Shown piece after piece: positions 1 to 10,610 of a stretch of DNA of 64,000 nt. The stretch comes from Podocnemis expansa. Its lineage: Eukaryota > Chordata > Testudines > Podocnemididae. The stretch is from contig ML682024.1 in assembly GCA_007922195.1 (NCBI GenBank), forward strand, positions 6,353,695 to 6,417,694. Reading direction: 5' to 3'. The stretch's first letter is position 1. Each line of letters begins with the position of its first letter. A model generated the notes under the pieces. The model saw only the letters and a list, made by a program, of their open reading frames with translations, did not search any database and was not told the origin of the DNA. The position numbers and the translations under genes were made by a program.

Positions 1-539
1 GGTCCTGGCCTGGGCACCCATCGAAGGCCCATGGAGTCCAGGCCAGGGGGAAGCTGAGAAGCTGGTTCACCCCAGGCTGGGAGGGGTCTGCAGTGACAGG
101 TGGGGGGGTGGTTGCCTCTCAGGAGGGGGTGTTGGGAGCTGGAATAGGGGATGGGCAGTGATTGGGGAATCCCTGTTTGAGCAGCCCCCTGCCAGGGCTG
201 GACTGGAGGTGGGGGGCCCAGGTGCCTTTTGGGTGACCCTTCCTCAGTCCATCCAGGACTTTCTGAACCCTCCAACCCCCACTGGATGGGGGGAGCCCCT
301 CAAATCCACTCCCTGCTTTTAGCCTCCAAGTTCATCACTGTGTCCCTCTCACTGACCTTGTCTATGACTTTGGGCACCAGAAGGTGCCATCCTCCGCCCC
401 CCAGCTGTGCCCCATTCTTCCCCCCAGCCATAGGGGTGCCATCCTCTAAGCTCTGTTCCCAGCTGTGCCACATATCCCCCATCCCCAGCACTAGGGGGCA
501 CTGCCCCTCATCCCCACCCTGACCTCCCTTCTCCCACAG

Positions 540-1282
540 GGTGAGTTCAAGGTGTCGGAGCGTAGCGTCACCATGGCCGACCTTTTGCGGGGACTGCAGG
601 AGAAGCGGGTCCGCGAGGTGTTCGGCTCGGGCACGGCCTGTGTGGTCTGTCCCATCAGCCACATCTTGTACCAGGGTCAGGTGAGCCGCTGGGATGTGGG
701 GGTGTTGGGCCCACAGGCTGATCTGGGAGTGCAGAGGGGGACCAGGAACCAGTCTGGCGTGACCCTGATCTGATGGGGGCGAGGGGAGGGCTACACCAGG
801 CTGGCCAGCACAAGGATCCAATTGAGTCGTCTCCTTCCAGGGCTACCACATCCCCACCATGGAGAATGGCCCAGAACTGACCACACGCTTCCTGAAGGCA
901 CTGACAGACATCCAGGTACTGGGGGCAGGGGCTAACATGGGGTGCAGAGGTTAGCACAGGGGCTTGGGGGAAGAGGTTAGTACTGGAGGGCTGGGGGTGG
1001 TGGTGAGGGTTTATGGGGATGGCGTTTCAAGTGCATGGAAAAGATTCAGCCCACAGGGGCCTTGGCTCCCTGGAGGGTGGGTGTAGGTGTGTGCTGGGGT
1101 ATGCAGTATGCAGCCTTTCCCTTCTTGGGGGCACTGGTTCCTATCCAATTCCAGGGCAGGGGGCTGGCACCAATATCTCTCCCAACCTGTGGGAGCCCGT
1201 GCCCCCATTCTGACACCCTGTATGTCTGTCTGTCTTTTTGCAGTATGGCCGTGTGTCCAGCGACTGGGTGCTGCCTGTCTGA
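540..1282 (+). CDS. BCAT2: Branched-chain aminotransferase, mitochondrial, last three coding exons (partial gene)
   Basis: The family is a PLP-dependent fold-type IV enzyme that reversibly transaminates leucine, isoleucine and valine with 2-oxoglutarate; the BCAT2 product acts in mitochondria. Three exons are read: 540-680 (phase 0, opening with [10 protein letters not shown]), 841-915 ([13 protein letters not shown]) and 1244-1282 ([12 protein letters not shown], then TGA). Each has an AG acceptor and, where needed, a GT donor. The first exon contains [14 protein letters not shown] is the CXXC redox motif known in vertebrate BCATs. [11 protein letters not shown] is a family signature. BCAT1 is similar here, but the C-terminal PV and the FGF21 neighbour favour BCAT2. 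Earlier exons lie left of the window. Bases 1-539 are intron with no other feature seen. Confidence 0.93.
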
Positions 1283-1830
1283 CCCAGACTTGATCCCCCC
1301 CATTTGTCTTGGGGGGGGGGGCACTTTGGCTTTAACACTCCCAAGAGCAGACCTCCTCTTCCACTGAACCCGCGACCCGCTGATCACTCCCTGACTAACG
1401 TGGCTCCCCTGGAGCAGAACCAAACCCAGCCCTGCCCCGGGAGGATCCAGCAGCCCAAAGATCCTGCCCCCCAGCACCTGTTTCAGGGGGTTGGGAACCA
1501 CCTCTTTTCTTTCAAAGTGCAATAGAGAGAGATAGAAATCCCCTACCCTGAACCCCTCTCTGCCTGGTGTCTGTTCCTTCCCCCTGTACTCACCTCTGAC
1601 TGGTGCTAGTTGAATCTATCTGAGCTAGCCCCCCTCCACTGGACCTGTTCTAGGCTCCCCTGGGCTCTCAGCTACTCTGTGTCCCTGGCACCAGGCCAAG
1701 GGGCACCTGCTGCCTGGAGTGGTGGGGGGTGACACCCAACCTGGGCCTGTGGCTCCCCACCCATCAGAGGGACACAGGTCTGGGTGCTGACCCGAGATGC
1801 TTTTTAATTAAACACAATGAAATCAGCCTG
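1283..1830 (+). other. BCAT2: BCAT2 3' UTR with ATTAAA poly(A) signal
   Basis: After the TGA at 1280-1282 no further coding similarity is seen. An ATTAAA hexamer lies at 1807-1812, followed by a GT/G-rich stretch at about 1840-1862 that fits a downstream cleavage element. The 3' end is therefore placed near 1825-1830. This is inferred from motifs only. Confidence 0.6.
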
Positions 1831-2299
1831 CTGGGTCAAGTTTGTGTTGGGGGGGTGGGGGGTCCCTGACAGCAGGTTCAACAGGACTGCATGACTCCCC
1901 CTCTGACCAAGGTGGCCATGTCATGCCAGGCACTGCACAGACCGTGTGTGTCCTCCTCCTGGCGGGCGCTATGACCTCACCTCTGTGTCATCCAGGCTAC
2001 GTGATGGCTGTGCCAGGATGATGTAAAACTGGGAGCGGGGGACTCGGGGTGGGGGCGGACTGTAAACAGCAAGTCAGGAGTCACAGAGCTGGCCAGAGCC
2101 TGGGGTCGGGGTGGGGTGCAATAGGACTTTCCCTGTAGGGGGCGTCATGGAAATGAGGCGTGGGGCCTTTCTCCTCTAGCCCCAATTTGACTGCAGGGCA
2201 TCCAAATTATTGGGTTCTGATGGATCCTTCCAGTTCCCAATCAGACATGTCACCCTTGCTGGGGCCCATTGCCTTCCCTCCCCTCTCCTGGCCCCCCTC

Positions 2300-2850
2300 C
2301 TCCAGGTTTTCTTTTATTTTCTTTTTGCCACTTGTTCATCCCAGTTTTTCCTTCATTTTTCATTCTCCCTAGCCTTCCACTTCCACCTAATTTTTCAGGG
2401 GTTCTTCCTCTGTTCTCGTTCATTTGATCTTTCTGGGCGCTCATTCATTTTCAGTCCACCTGCTTTTTTTTTTGTGTTCGTTTCCTCTAGTTTTCGTGTG
2501 TTTGCTTGGTCCTTCGTTGTAGTTTTTCCCGTATTCTGTCTAGCTTTCTGGTCACTCTCGGATGCTTTTCACATTTTTGTTCTTTCCCTCATTCTTTCTG
2601 GTTTCTCATCCATTTTCCCTAATTTTTTATGCATTCATTCATTCTGTCTAGCTTTCCATTTGTCCTCTGATACATTCTGGTTTTTCATCAATTCTCCTTA
2701 TGTTTCTGGCCTTTCGCTAATTTTTCCTAGCCTTTTGTTTGTCCTCTCCATCCTCTGACCCTTTCACTTGTTTGTTCTCTTGGTCTTCTGCATTTTTCAC
2801 TTTTTCCTTCTTCTTCTTATTCACTTTCTCATTCTTTCTATTTCTGCATT
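2300..2850. repeat. Pyrimidine-rich degenerate tandem repeat
   Basis: About 550 bases are almost all C and T on the + strand. Short degenerate units recur, such as TTTTCATTCTGTCTAGC, TTTGTCCTCTGATAC and CTTTCTGGTTT. The long reading frame here (2210-2758) is only a translation of low-complexity sequence. A purine-rich stretch of similar texture lies at 51500-51830. The stretch 1830-2300 shows no feature. Confidence 0.65.
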
Positions 2851-3147
2851 CATTGTTGGCTGCCCCCACACCCCCACCCACAGCATCAGCCCAGTCTGGG
2901 GCAGTAAGGGTATAAATATTTAGATTGTAGCCACCTGGTGCAGGCGAGGCTGGATTGAGCCATCCATCACTCCTGCGCCCCCGCTAGCTGTACCCAGCCC
3001 CAGCCTGACGCAAGCTTGGTCATGGGGGATCGGAAGCGCATCCTGGAACACCGGGGGTGGGGAGGCAAGTTCCGGATGCATGGAGGGTGTCGTCATGGGG
3101 TGGGGTGAGTGGCTTCCTCGTGAGCCGGGTGTGATGGCAGTTGGGCT

Positions 3148-3300
3148 GGAACCTGGGAGTCCTGACTCCAACCACTAGGCCCAACTCAGGTCCCAGAGCC
3201 AGAGAGAGAACTTAGGAGTCCTGGTTCCCCATGCCCTCTACTCTAACTACTAGACATTACTTCCCTTCCAGAGCCAGGGGGAGAAACCAGTAGTCTGGGC
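3148..3300 (-). repeat. tRNA-Glu-like SINE, tandem copies
   Basis: Reverse-complement copies of the dominant SINE of this window. Recognisable parts are GGAGTCCTG (B-box side), CTAACTACTAGA (A-box side) and CCAGAGCCAG. At least two head-to-tail units are visible. The flanking stretches 2850-3148 and 3300-4080 show nothing I can name. Confidence 0.6.
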
Positions 3301-4079
3301 TCCAGGCCATTGTTTCTCAGAGCCTGGTGAGGGGTTCTACTTGGAAGCAGCCCTTGCACCCAGGCAGTGGGTACATGACTCTGCACATTCCTTTGAGATG
3401 AGAGAAAATGCAAGTCAGTTCAAGAGGTGTTGGCAATGTGGGGGAACAGCCCTATGGACATTGACTGGTGGGGGGTGACTCTTGGATACTGGCTCGGGGG
3501 GTGGCCCTGGAAACACGGGGGAGGGCAGCCTTGGGGGTGCTGGGAGGTGCCAGGGGGGCTGATGTTAGAGCCTGGGTGTGCGTGCAAAGTTGCCTACAGA
3601 GTGGGCCTCACTCAGGCAGGCTGGGGGCAGCCAGGGTCATGTTTGCCCTGGCCCCATGCCCAGGTGTATCAGGCAAAGTCCCAGCAAAAGTGAACCTGCC
3701 CCCCCCCATGACACCAACCAGTTTTGGTGAGCCACGGTCCTGGGTGATGAGCTCATGGGCATGGTTGGGTCAGCAGAGTGGAGTGGGCACCAGCCAGCTG
3801 CATGCTCCAGCCTGCCCCCTGTAGCTCCAGGCCTGCTAGCCTGGGACCCGTACATGGTCTGAAGTGCTGAGGTGGGTGCTGGGTACTGGCTCAGGAGGTG
3901 GAAAGGACCAGGGAGACTGAGCCAGCTCTACTGGTATGCGGCAACAGGAATGGGGCACATCGAACACGTCCCTGCACCCAACCTTTACCCCACTGGGAGC
4001 CCCCCTGCCTGGCCATGTGGCAAAGCCAAATATTTATATTTTGATCAGCTCTGTTTATTTGACATACTGGACATGTGAG

Positions 4080-4210
4080 CTAAGAACCCAGGAGTCCTGG
4101 CTCCCAGAAGCCTCTGCCCCCCAACCTAAGCACCAGATCCCATTCCCCTCCCGGAACAGGGAAAGAACCCAGGAGTCCTGGCTCCCAGTTCTTCCTTCCC
4201 ACCCACCCAC
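4080..4210 (-). repeat. tRNA-Glu-like SINE, two units
   Basis: Two units in minus orientation, each carrying AACCCAGGAGTCCTGGCTCC, separated by the CACCAGATCCCATTCCCCTC linker. On the minus strand this reads as a tRNA-like promoter (TAGTGGTTAG A box, GGGTTC B box). Confidence 0.7.
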
Positions 4211-4343
4211 TTGTCACCACCAGTCCCCACATCCTGCAATAAACTAATCCTACATTTGCTGGACAGGTGGCCGGATGCTCTCAGGCCCTTTGCAGATGTT
4301 CTGGGTTGTTTTTCTAACACACAGCCTGGCAGGCCCAACCCCT

Positions 4344-4358
4344 CCAGCAGGGGGCAGC
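4344..4358 (+). promoter_or_regulatory. CTCF-like motif
   Basis: CCAGCAGGGGGCAGC fits the known CTCF core CCASYAGRKGGC exactly. It lies between BCAT2 and FGF21. Occupancy cannot be judged from sequence, and some such motifs travel inside repeats. Confidence 0.45.
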
Positions 4359-4514
4359 AAAATCCCCAAACTCTATGCTGCGGGAGCACCTTTGGGCCAA
4401 GACTCCCAAGCCATAAACCCACCTAATCCAGGTGCCTCCTCTCTGGGACCTGCAAAAGATTTATTGAGCAACTGTGGCAAAGGAGAGGTGAGCACAGAGG
4501 AGAGACCCCAAGAG

Positions 4515-4640
4515 TCAAATCAAATCATATCATATCATAGGGCTGGAAGGGACCTTGTGAGATCATCGAGTCCAACCCCCTGGGAATTGAACCCAGGACC
4601 TTCTGCATGTTAAGCAGAGGTGTCGCTCCAATACCCCCTT
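4515..4640 (-). repeat. tRNA-derived SINE with CR1-like 3' tail
   Basis: Read on the minus strand, the element has a Pol III B box inside CTGGGTTCAATTCCCAG. It then runs into GGTTGGACTCGATGATCT and CCCTTCCAGCCCTATGAT, which is the conserved 3' end of CR1 LINEs. That layout is typical of sauropsid tRNA-SINEs mobilised by CR1. The direct repeat CATATCATATCATA closes the tail. Confidence 0.75.
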
Positions 4641-4799
4641 CACTAACCCCTAGACCCTGCTCCCCAAAGCCGGGGGGGAGAACCCAGGATCCCGGAGCCC
4701 AGCCTCATGCAGCACCCCCCAACCATTTGCCCCCTTCCACTAGAGGCCCTGAGCCCACAGCGAGGAGTGGGGTGTGAACCCCGAAATAGTGGGTGGGGT

Positions 4800-5340
4800 T
4801 GTGGGGGGCTAGATTGCAGGAGGGGTGTCAGGCAAAGGGATGGATGGAGGTGGGGTGCCCCAGAGACAAGGGAAGGAGGAAACTGGGGTGTGGGTATGTG
4901 GTTGGGGGGCAGTGCTGAGGTGTTGGGGGGCGTGGGCAGAAGAGGCGGGAGGGATGGTATTGCGGTGTCAGGGGCTGACGGTGTTGGGGTGACGGGGGGG
5001 CTCTGATGGTGTTGGGGGGATGACATGGAGGAGTTGGGGGGCACTAGTGCTGGTGTCGGGGGGAAGTTCAGGGGCAGCCGTGTTAGTCTGGGCGCAGCAA
5101 AACCAGCGCGAGTCCTATGGCACCTTATGGACTAACATTTTTGGGGTGTCAGCTCTCGTGGGCGTGGGCTGACCAAGTGGATTGGAGCCCACGAAAGCTT
5201 ATGCCCGAAAAAATCTTAGTCTATACGTTGCCACGGGACTCCCGCTGGTTTTAGCGTCGGAGGGCGATGGTGTTGGGGTGTCAGGGACCCTGCAGGGGTG
5301 CTATGGAAGTGACGGGGGCCCCTGGGGTGTCGGGGCTCGG
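4800..5340 (+). repeat. G-rich degenerate minisatellite split by an inserted element
   Basis: Units built on GGTGTTGGGG, TGACGGGG and TGTCGGGG recur from about 4880 to 5060 and again from 5262 to 5340. Between them sits a separate interspersed repeat (5068-5240). Runs of four or more G are frequent enough to allow G-quadruplexes just upstream of FGF21. Confidence 0.6.
5068..5240 (+). repeat. Unclassified interspersed element (TGTTAGTCT family)
   Basis: It begins GCAGCCGTGTTAGTCTG and ends with CCCACGAAAGCTTATGCCC and TCTTAGTCTA. Partial relatives occur at 29148-29220, 35595-35780 and 40975-41055, all sharing CCCAC(G/A)AAAGCT and TTAGTCT. The ends TTAGTCT/AGACTAA look like an inverted pair, so a short non-autonomous element is likely. 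I cannot assign its class. Confidence 0.6.
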
Positions 5341-5430
5341 GGGCCGGCGCCAGCTCTCCTTTCCTCTGCCGGTTGCATCAGTCTGGTCTCACCCCCTCCT
5401 GGCCTGGCCATCCCGTGACTTAGACCCGTG

Positions 5431-5490
5431 GGGCGGGGCGGGGCGGGGGGCAGAGGATAAATACGGCGCCGCAGGGCCGGGGGGCTCAGA
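5431..5490 (+). promoter_or_regulatory. FGF21: FGF21 core promoter (GC boxes and TATA box)
   Basis: Overlapping GC boxes (GGGCGGGGCGGGGCGGGG) occupy 5431-5450, and a TATA-like ATAAATA lies at 5457-5463. Spacing predicts a start near 5488. The first ATG after that point is the FGF21 start at 5644. Confidence 0.65.
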
Positions 5491-5563
5491 AAACAGGAGC
5501 AAGGCAGAGCCGGTGAGCGGCTTAGAGAAGCGCTGCGGCCGGAGCGGGGTGCCGGCAGTAGAG

Positions 5564-5625
5564 TCTAGTGGTTAGAGCCGAGCGCTGCGAGCCCGGACGC
5601 CTGGGTTCTCTACCCAGTTCAGCTC
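5564..5625 (+). repeat. tRNA-Glu-like SINE fragment within the FGF21 5' UTR
   Basis: TCTAGTGGTTAGAGCC (A-box side) and GGACGCCTGGGTTCTCTACC (B-box side) match the SINE found throughout the window. The fragment lies between the predicted start near 5488 and the ATG at 5644, so it should be transcribed as 5' UTR. A second fragment (GCCAGGACGCCTGGGTTCTC, about 5900-5930) begins just inside intron 1. Confidence 0.75.
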
Positions 5626-5643
5626 AGCGCTCAGAAGAGCGGC

Positions 5644-7535
5644 ATGTGGGGCAGCTCGGCCCCCAGCCCGGCGGAGTCCTGGGTGCTCCTCGCTGCCCTG
5701 ATGTGGGGGGCCCGGCCCCCTACTCTCTCCCACGCTGCTCCCCTGCAAAACTCCAGCCCTCTCTACCAGTTTGACGGCCAGGTGCGGCTGCGCCACCTCT
5801 ACACCGCCAGCGCCGACACGCAGCTCTACCTGGAGATCACTGCCGGGGGAGCTGTCCGCGGAGCCCCCGACCAGAGCCCCTACAGTGAGTGCGGCTGCGA
5901 GCCAGGACGCCTGGGTTCTCTCCCTGGCCCTGGGAAGGGGTTGGGGTCTATTATTTGGAGGGCTGGAACACCTGGGTTATCTTGCTGGCGCTGGGAGGGG
6001 AGTGGAGGCTGGTGGGGGTGAGGGAGGCTCTGGTGCTTTTGCTGATTTTGCTCTACCTGTGATGCTATCTGTAGCACTGATGGAGATCAAGGCTGTGAAG
6101 CCAGGTGTGATCCGGATTCAGGCGATGAAAACACTCCTGTTCTTGTGCATGGATCCCAGTGGGAAGCTCCATGGGGCGGTAAGTGTGGTAGGACCCTCGC
6201 AGTAGTGGGCAGGGCAGATGGGGCGAAAGCTGAGGGGCAGCTGGATGGGGCAAGTGGACACAACCAATTAAAGGACTCATCCAGCCCTGTATCTCTTCTC
6301 CGTCCTGTCTCAGAGAGAAGAGAGGGGTCTAGTGGTTAGAGTGCAGGCAGAGCTTGGGAGGCAGGTCCCCTGGGCTCTGGCTATGGTACTGGTAAGGGAA
6401 TGGGGACTAGTGGTTAGAGTACTCCTGAGTTCCATCTCCAGCTCTGGGCAGGGAATGGGGTCTGGTGGTTAGACGCAGTAGAGCTGAGAGCTACGATTCC
6501 TGGGTTCTGGTCATGTGTCTGGAAAGGGAGTGGGATCCAATGGTTAGAGCAGGGAGGGGTGGAAGCCAGGAGTCCTGGGGCATGTCAGTCTTAGGCTGAC
6601 TTAACCTGCCTTAAGTTGACCTAAGGAACTCCATTGCCAAATTTAGATTTTATTAAGTTGACTTAAGCACATGCTTAAGTCAAACTTAACAAGACCTTCT
6701 CTGAAAGTTGACTTAAATGTGTAAAGTGACTTTACAGGGCAAGAAGGATTGAGGCCCAGGCCCTGCCCTCTGGCCAGCCTGGGTCCCAGTATGGGTCTGG
6801 GGGCCCAATCCAGCTCCAGCCACCGCTAGCAAGCATCTGGGAGCCGAATCTGGCTCCCAGCTGCCTGCTGCTTTCAGCAAGGGTCTCAGGGCCAGATCGG
6901 GCTCCCAGCTGCCTGCCAGTGATAGCAAGAGCAGGCTCCCAGCCCCTTGCTGCTTGTGGCAAGCGGCTTGGAGCCAGATCAGACGCAGGGAGGCAGGGAA
7001 AGTCCTGGGCCTACACTGTCTCCAGTGTAGGCACACCCTGAAGTAGACTTAACAAGGTCTACTTTAAGTCGACTTAAAGATGACCTTGTTAAGTTGACTT
7101 CAAAGAGCCCCTAAGTGTATACATCCCTCTGGGTTGTATCCCCAGCTCTGGAAGAGAAGAGGGGGTCTAGTGGTTAGAGTGGGGGGGCCTCAGGCATGGT
7201 TACTCATCTGCCCTTCCATCTTTCCCCCCCAGAGATCTTACTCCGAGGAAGCCTGTAATTTCCGGGAGAAGGTCCAGCGTGATGGCTACAACCTGTACTT
7301 CTCCGAGACCTACAATGTGCCCGTCAGCCTGCGGCCCACTGGAGGCCCTTCTGGTCGGGGACGCCCATCCCCTCGTCTCTCCCACTTTCTGCCCATGGTC
7401 AGCCGGGTGCCAGTGGAACCCGTCCTCCTGGAGTATGACTTTTACAATGACCCACCACTGGATGTGGAGTCCTCGGACCCCCTCAGCATGATGGGCCGGC
7501 TCTCCCGGGTGCTGAGTCCCAGCTATGTCTTCTGA
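5644..7535 (+). CDS. FGF21: Fibroblast growth factor 21
   Basis: FGF21 is a secreted endocrine growth factor that signals through FGFR1 with the co-receptor beta-Klotho. Exons are 5644-5884, 6075-6178 (104 nt) and 7233-7535; the spliced frame gives 215 residues. It begins MWGSSAPSPAESWVLLAALM, an N-terminal hydrophobic signal peptide. The beta-trefoil core follows: YQFDGQVRLRHLYT, LEITAGGAVRGAPDQSPY, then LMEIKAVKPGVIRIQ and FLCMDPSGKLHG across exon 2, and EEACNFREKVQRDGYNLYFS in exon 3. The C-terminus SSDPLSMMGRLSRV...SPSYVF keeps the SDPLSM...SPSY pattern that binds beta-Klotho. BCAT2 lies upstream and a fucosyltransferase downstream, as in human. The coding frame is intact. The ATG is the first after the predicted start site. 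Confidence 0.96.
6316..6585 (+). repeat. Tandem tRNA-Glu-like SINE array in FGF21 intron 2
   Basis: About four head-to-tail units are visible. They are marked by GGTCTAGTGGTTAGAG (6325), GGACTAGTGGTTAGAG (6405), GGTCTGGTGGTTAGA (6458) and GATCCAATGGTTAGAG (6534), spaced about 55-80 bases. Single units also occur at 7150-7185 in the same intron and at 7536-7640 in the 3' UTR. Confidence 0.7.
6590..7115. mobile_element. Non-autonomous element with palindromic TTAAGTTGACTTAA ends
   Basis: Both ends are dense in TTAAGTTGACTTA-type motifs. The left end holds a 26-bp inverted repeat at 6658-6683 (12-bp arms, 2-base centre). The right end holds a near-perfect palindrome of about 40 bp around 7056-7096 (AACAAGGTCTACTTTAAGT and its complement, two mismatches). 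The core (6740-7020) is a GC-richer set of degenerate tandem units containing GGCTCCCAGCTGCCTGC. It lies inside FGF21 intron 2. The class is uncertain and no target duplication was identified. Confidence 0.55.
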
Positions 7536-8030
7536 GCACGTGGACTCCTGGGTTTCCTCTCCAGCTCTGGGAGGAGAGGGGGGGTTAGTGGTTAGAGAGA
7601 GGGGGGTGAGAACCAGGACTCCTGGGTTCCCTGCCTGGCTCTGTGACAGATTTCCACTAGACTGTCATGGACTGAAGCCAAAAACTGACAGATGTGTGGC
7701 AGGCGAGCCATGATGCCCTCTGAGGGCAGATTTTGGACAAACTTTGGGCTGGGCCCTCTTTGCTTGAATGTCTCTGCTTGGGTTTTTGCTACCCTTTTTC
7801 TGGCTCTACTTGAGTCCTATTTTCTATGTATTTAATAATTTATTTATTAACCAGCAGGATGTATTTATGGTGTGGGTTGGTGGATGCTGGGGTTGTGGGT
7901 GTGGGTGGGTTCCTGTTATTTATTGGGTTATTGTTCCAGTTCTGAGTATTTATTGTTGAGGCCATGGTGGCTTTTCCTAAGGCTGCAGGCTTCTGACCAA
8001 TGACTTGAGAATAAATTGGTGTGTGGCTAA
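7536..8030 (+). other. FGF21: FGF21 3' UTR with AU-rich elements and poly(A) signal
   Basis: A SINE unit occupies about 7536-7640. AU-rich motifs follow: ATTTATTTATTA at 7838-7849, and TATTTAT or TATTTATT near 7862, 7917-7924 and 7947-7955. The poly(A) signal AATAAA is at 8010-8015, followed by GTGTGTGG. AREs in this position usually shorten mRNA life. Confidence 0.7.
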
Positions 8031-8679
8031 ACCTGGCTGGGGTGTCCTGGTCTTTTGTGGGGGAGGGGAGGCTCTTTGTGGGTTCATACAACTGTCGGAG
8101 GTGGAGAAGGGAGTTCAGGGTGGGCTGACCCAGGCCAGAAATGTGGCTGGAGGCCAGATTCAAACTGAGTTCAGGGGCCCATCAGGTGCAAACCAGCACA
8201 GTCCTCACTAGCCTTGGCCAGGGGCACAAGGGCCAGCATCAATTCTAGAGGAGAGTGCCCGCTGCTGCCCCCACAGCACAGTGCATTGACACCCCATGAT
8301 CAGCTGGGACACAGGTGAAATGTCCACAGCACCTCCGTGTCACCCCAGTCACTTTTGGTGCTTGGCCATGCTGGGAGGAAGGTGTAAGGCCTGCAGCCTT
8401 GGGTGGTCCAGAGTGCAGGGTTCTGTGCTGGGACTGCAGGAGCCTGGACAGAGCGAGGGAGGTTATGGGGCTAGCTAGCTAGACACAGATATAATTAGAA
8501 GGCATGAGAGGAGCAATGAGACAGCTGGGAGGTGATACAGAAGAGTGGGGCATGCCAGGGATGTAAGCTTGGGGCTTCGTCACCTTGGCCAAGGAACAGA
8601 AGATGTCATATTTGTCTCTGTGATTCCCCAGACAGCAGTGGAGTTGATAGTTCACATGCCTTATTCCATTGCTGTGACC

Positions 8680-8800
8680 ACGATGGATGGATGGGATCAC
8701 TGAGTGAAAGAATGGTCATGCTCTAGATGGAGGAATGGCTGGCTGGGAAGGATTGATGGATGGATAGATGGATGGATGAATGGGTGCTGATGGATGGGTA
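8680..8800 (+). repeat. (GATG)n-like microsatellite
   Basis: Imperfect GATGGATGGATG and GATAGATGGATG runs. The preceding stretch 8030-8680 shows no gene or clear element apart from a short GCTAGCTAGCTAG run at 8468. Confidence 0.7.
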
Positions 8801-8819
8801 TGCAAGTAGCTGGCTAGAG

Positions 8820-9005
8820 CAGCAGTTTTCAAACTTTTTTCCTCAGGATCCAGTTGAAAAAAAATCATTTATGCCGGTGACCCAACAATTTCATCTTTGA
8901 GCAATGCATTCCAGTCTTTTGGTGATGGCCGCAGAGCACCACAAACCAGTGTCTGAGGGTCTGTGACTCAGTTCTGGGTCCCGACCCTAAGTTTGAAAAC
9001 CACTG
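8820..9005. mobile_element. Short hAT-type element
   Basis: The ends CAGCAGTTTTCAAACT and AGTTTGAAAACCACTG form terminal inverted repeats with two mismatches. Flanking 8-base duplications are GGCTAGAG (8812-8819) and AGCTAGAG (9006-9013), 7 of 8 identical. Length 186 bp, with no coding capacity. The 8-bp duplication and CAG...CTG ends are hAT hallmarks. From 9014 to 10400 I see nothing further. Confidence 0.85.
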
Positions 9006-10399
9006 AGCTAGAGGGCCAGGGGTGCAGCCAGCTGGCCAAAGGGGTCAGTATCTTTGCTCTGAGAGGGGCCAGGACAGTTTCTAGGCAGGGACTCTCCACC
9101 ATCTTACCTTAGCAAGGTGGGATTTTGGGCTGGGTCTCTTGTTCCCACTTGTTCTCATTTGGGTTCCCCAGCACCACTTCATCTACCTCTGTGCATACAC
9201 AGGGCTAGGTGTCCCCTCAGTGTCACTTGCTCTTAGCAGAAGGGGAGGGGGGCATCTTGTCAGCACTTTCTGTGGGTCAGCTCCCCATAGCCCCCAGCTC
9301 TGGCCTTCCCCAGTGGCCCTGAGTCTGCAGGCACCCTAGCAGAATCACGAGCCCCACTGCTCCTCTGGGAAGAGGCTGCCCCAGTGAGAACGAGGAGAGC
9401 TGGTTTGGCAAATCCTGGCACAAGTAAGTGAGAATGTGAGGAACAAATGGGGCCCTGAAGAAACAAAATCCCTTGTGCCTCTTGGGAGCTAAGGGACCCG
9501 GCTCCCTACCTAGCAAAAATCACTGTCCCTCCCCATTGACCTGCCTGGCATTTTCCACCACATTAGGAAAAGGAACCCAGTCCCTCCCCTTATGCTTCCT
9601 GTTGGTGAAGGGGGCCTCTGGCATCCAAATCTAGCTGTGCACATCACTGATGTGCCCCCTTCCACTAGACACCCGCAACCTGGTGGCTTTCTGAATTCTT
9701 TCTGGCTTCCCCACAGCCCTTTCTCAGCATTCAGCTCAAAAAGGAGACACAGTTAACTGAGGTGTAAATGGCCAGCTAGCTTCATTCCTCTTGACTGGAA
9801 GAAAACTGGTTTCCTCTTGGCTGGAGAAAATAAATCAAGAGAACTCATAATTTCCAGGTCATAGAAGTGCCTCCTTCCCCAATGTCCATTTCACAACAAT
9901 GCTGATGACCAGGCTTTTATTTAAGCCCTTTTTTGCTGGCTGGGCTTCTGAGTAGCCAGGGTAAGGTGACTGGTAGCCCCTTACTGAAACTGAATGGGCC
10001 TTTTCGATTGGCCACTCCAGCCTGAAAGCAGGACTCTGAAACAGACAGCCCCAGGGCCAGTGGGCAAGGCCAGTGTCCCAAGATAGTCTGATTGACTGGC
10101 TAGACAGGACAATGAGGGAGCTAGGAGAGTGCTCTCCTGCCCCTGAGCTGAAATTGCAGGCTGGACATGTCTGGGCAAGTCAGAGACTGTGTGGGGCTGA
10201 GCTAAGGTGGAAGCACTAAGCAGCCAGCAGGTGGGAGCCAGAGAAGTCAGGCTGCATTGATTTGTGTAGCACAGACTCACAGCAGCTGGCCTGAGGCCCA
10301 GTCAGGCGCTGGGTGTCTACCAGAGGAATTGGACGAACCAGCACCGTCCAGATTCGTCAAGGATTTGCTTTCTATGGACTCTTGTAGGTATGTAATTAA

Positions 10400-10610
10400 T
10401 TTTGACCCTTTAACATTCATATTTTGTTTCTTTTCTTTTTATATTAAACCTTTAGTTGTAGTTACTAAAGAATTGGCTGGCAGTGTGGTAATTTGGGCAA
10501 AATCCAAGCCTATATTGTTCAGGGTGGTGCGACTGATCCTTTGGGGTCAGGAGAACCTATTTCTTTAAGAGACCCAGTGGCAGGTGGGGGCCAGAAGAGC
10601 TAATGTGAAA
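10400..10610 (+). repeat. Possible interspersed repeat with ATTAAACCTTTAGTT core
   Basis: TATTAAACCTTTAGTTGTAGTTACTAAAGAATTGGC recurs in part near 44320-44345 (GGTTAATTAAACCTTTAGTTAG). Two dispersed loci sharing this core suggest an old repeat, perhaps an LTR or LINE piece. Neither ends nor class can be fixed. Confidence 0.35.

Noticed and set aside
2210..2758. 182-codon frame of hydrophobic and Phe/Ser-rich residues
   Set aside because: It is the translation of a pyrimidine-rich low-complexity tract without domain, splice context or start context.
5564..5625. Possible tRNA-Glu gene
   Set aside because: A- and B-box-like parts are present but no cloverleaf with paired acceptor stem can be drawn, and the same sequence recurs widely. 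It is a SINE.
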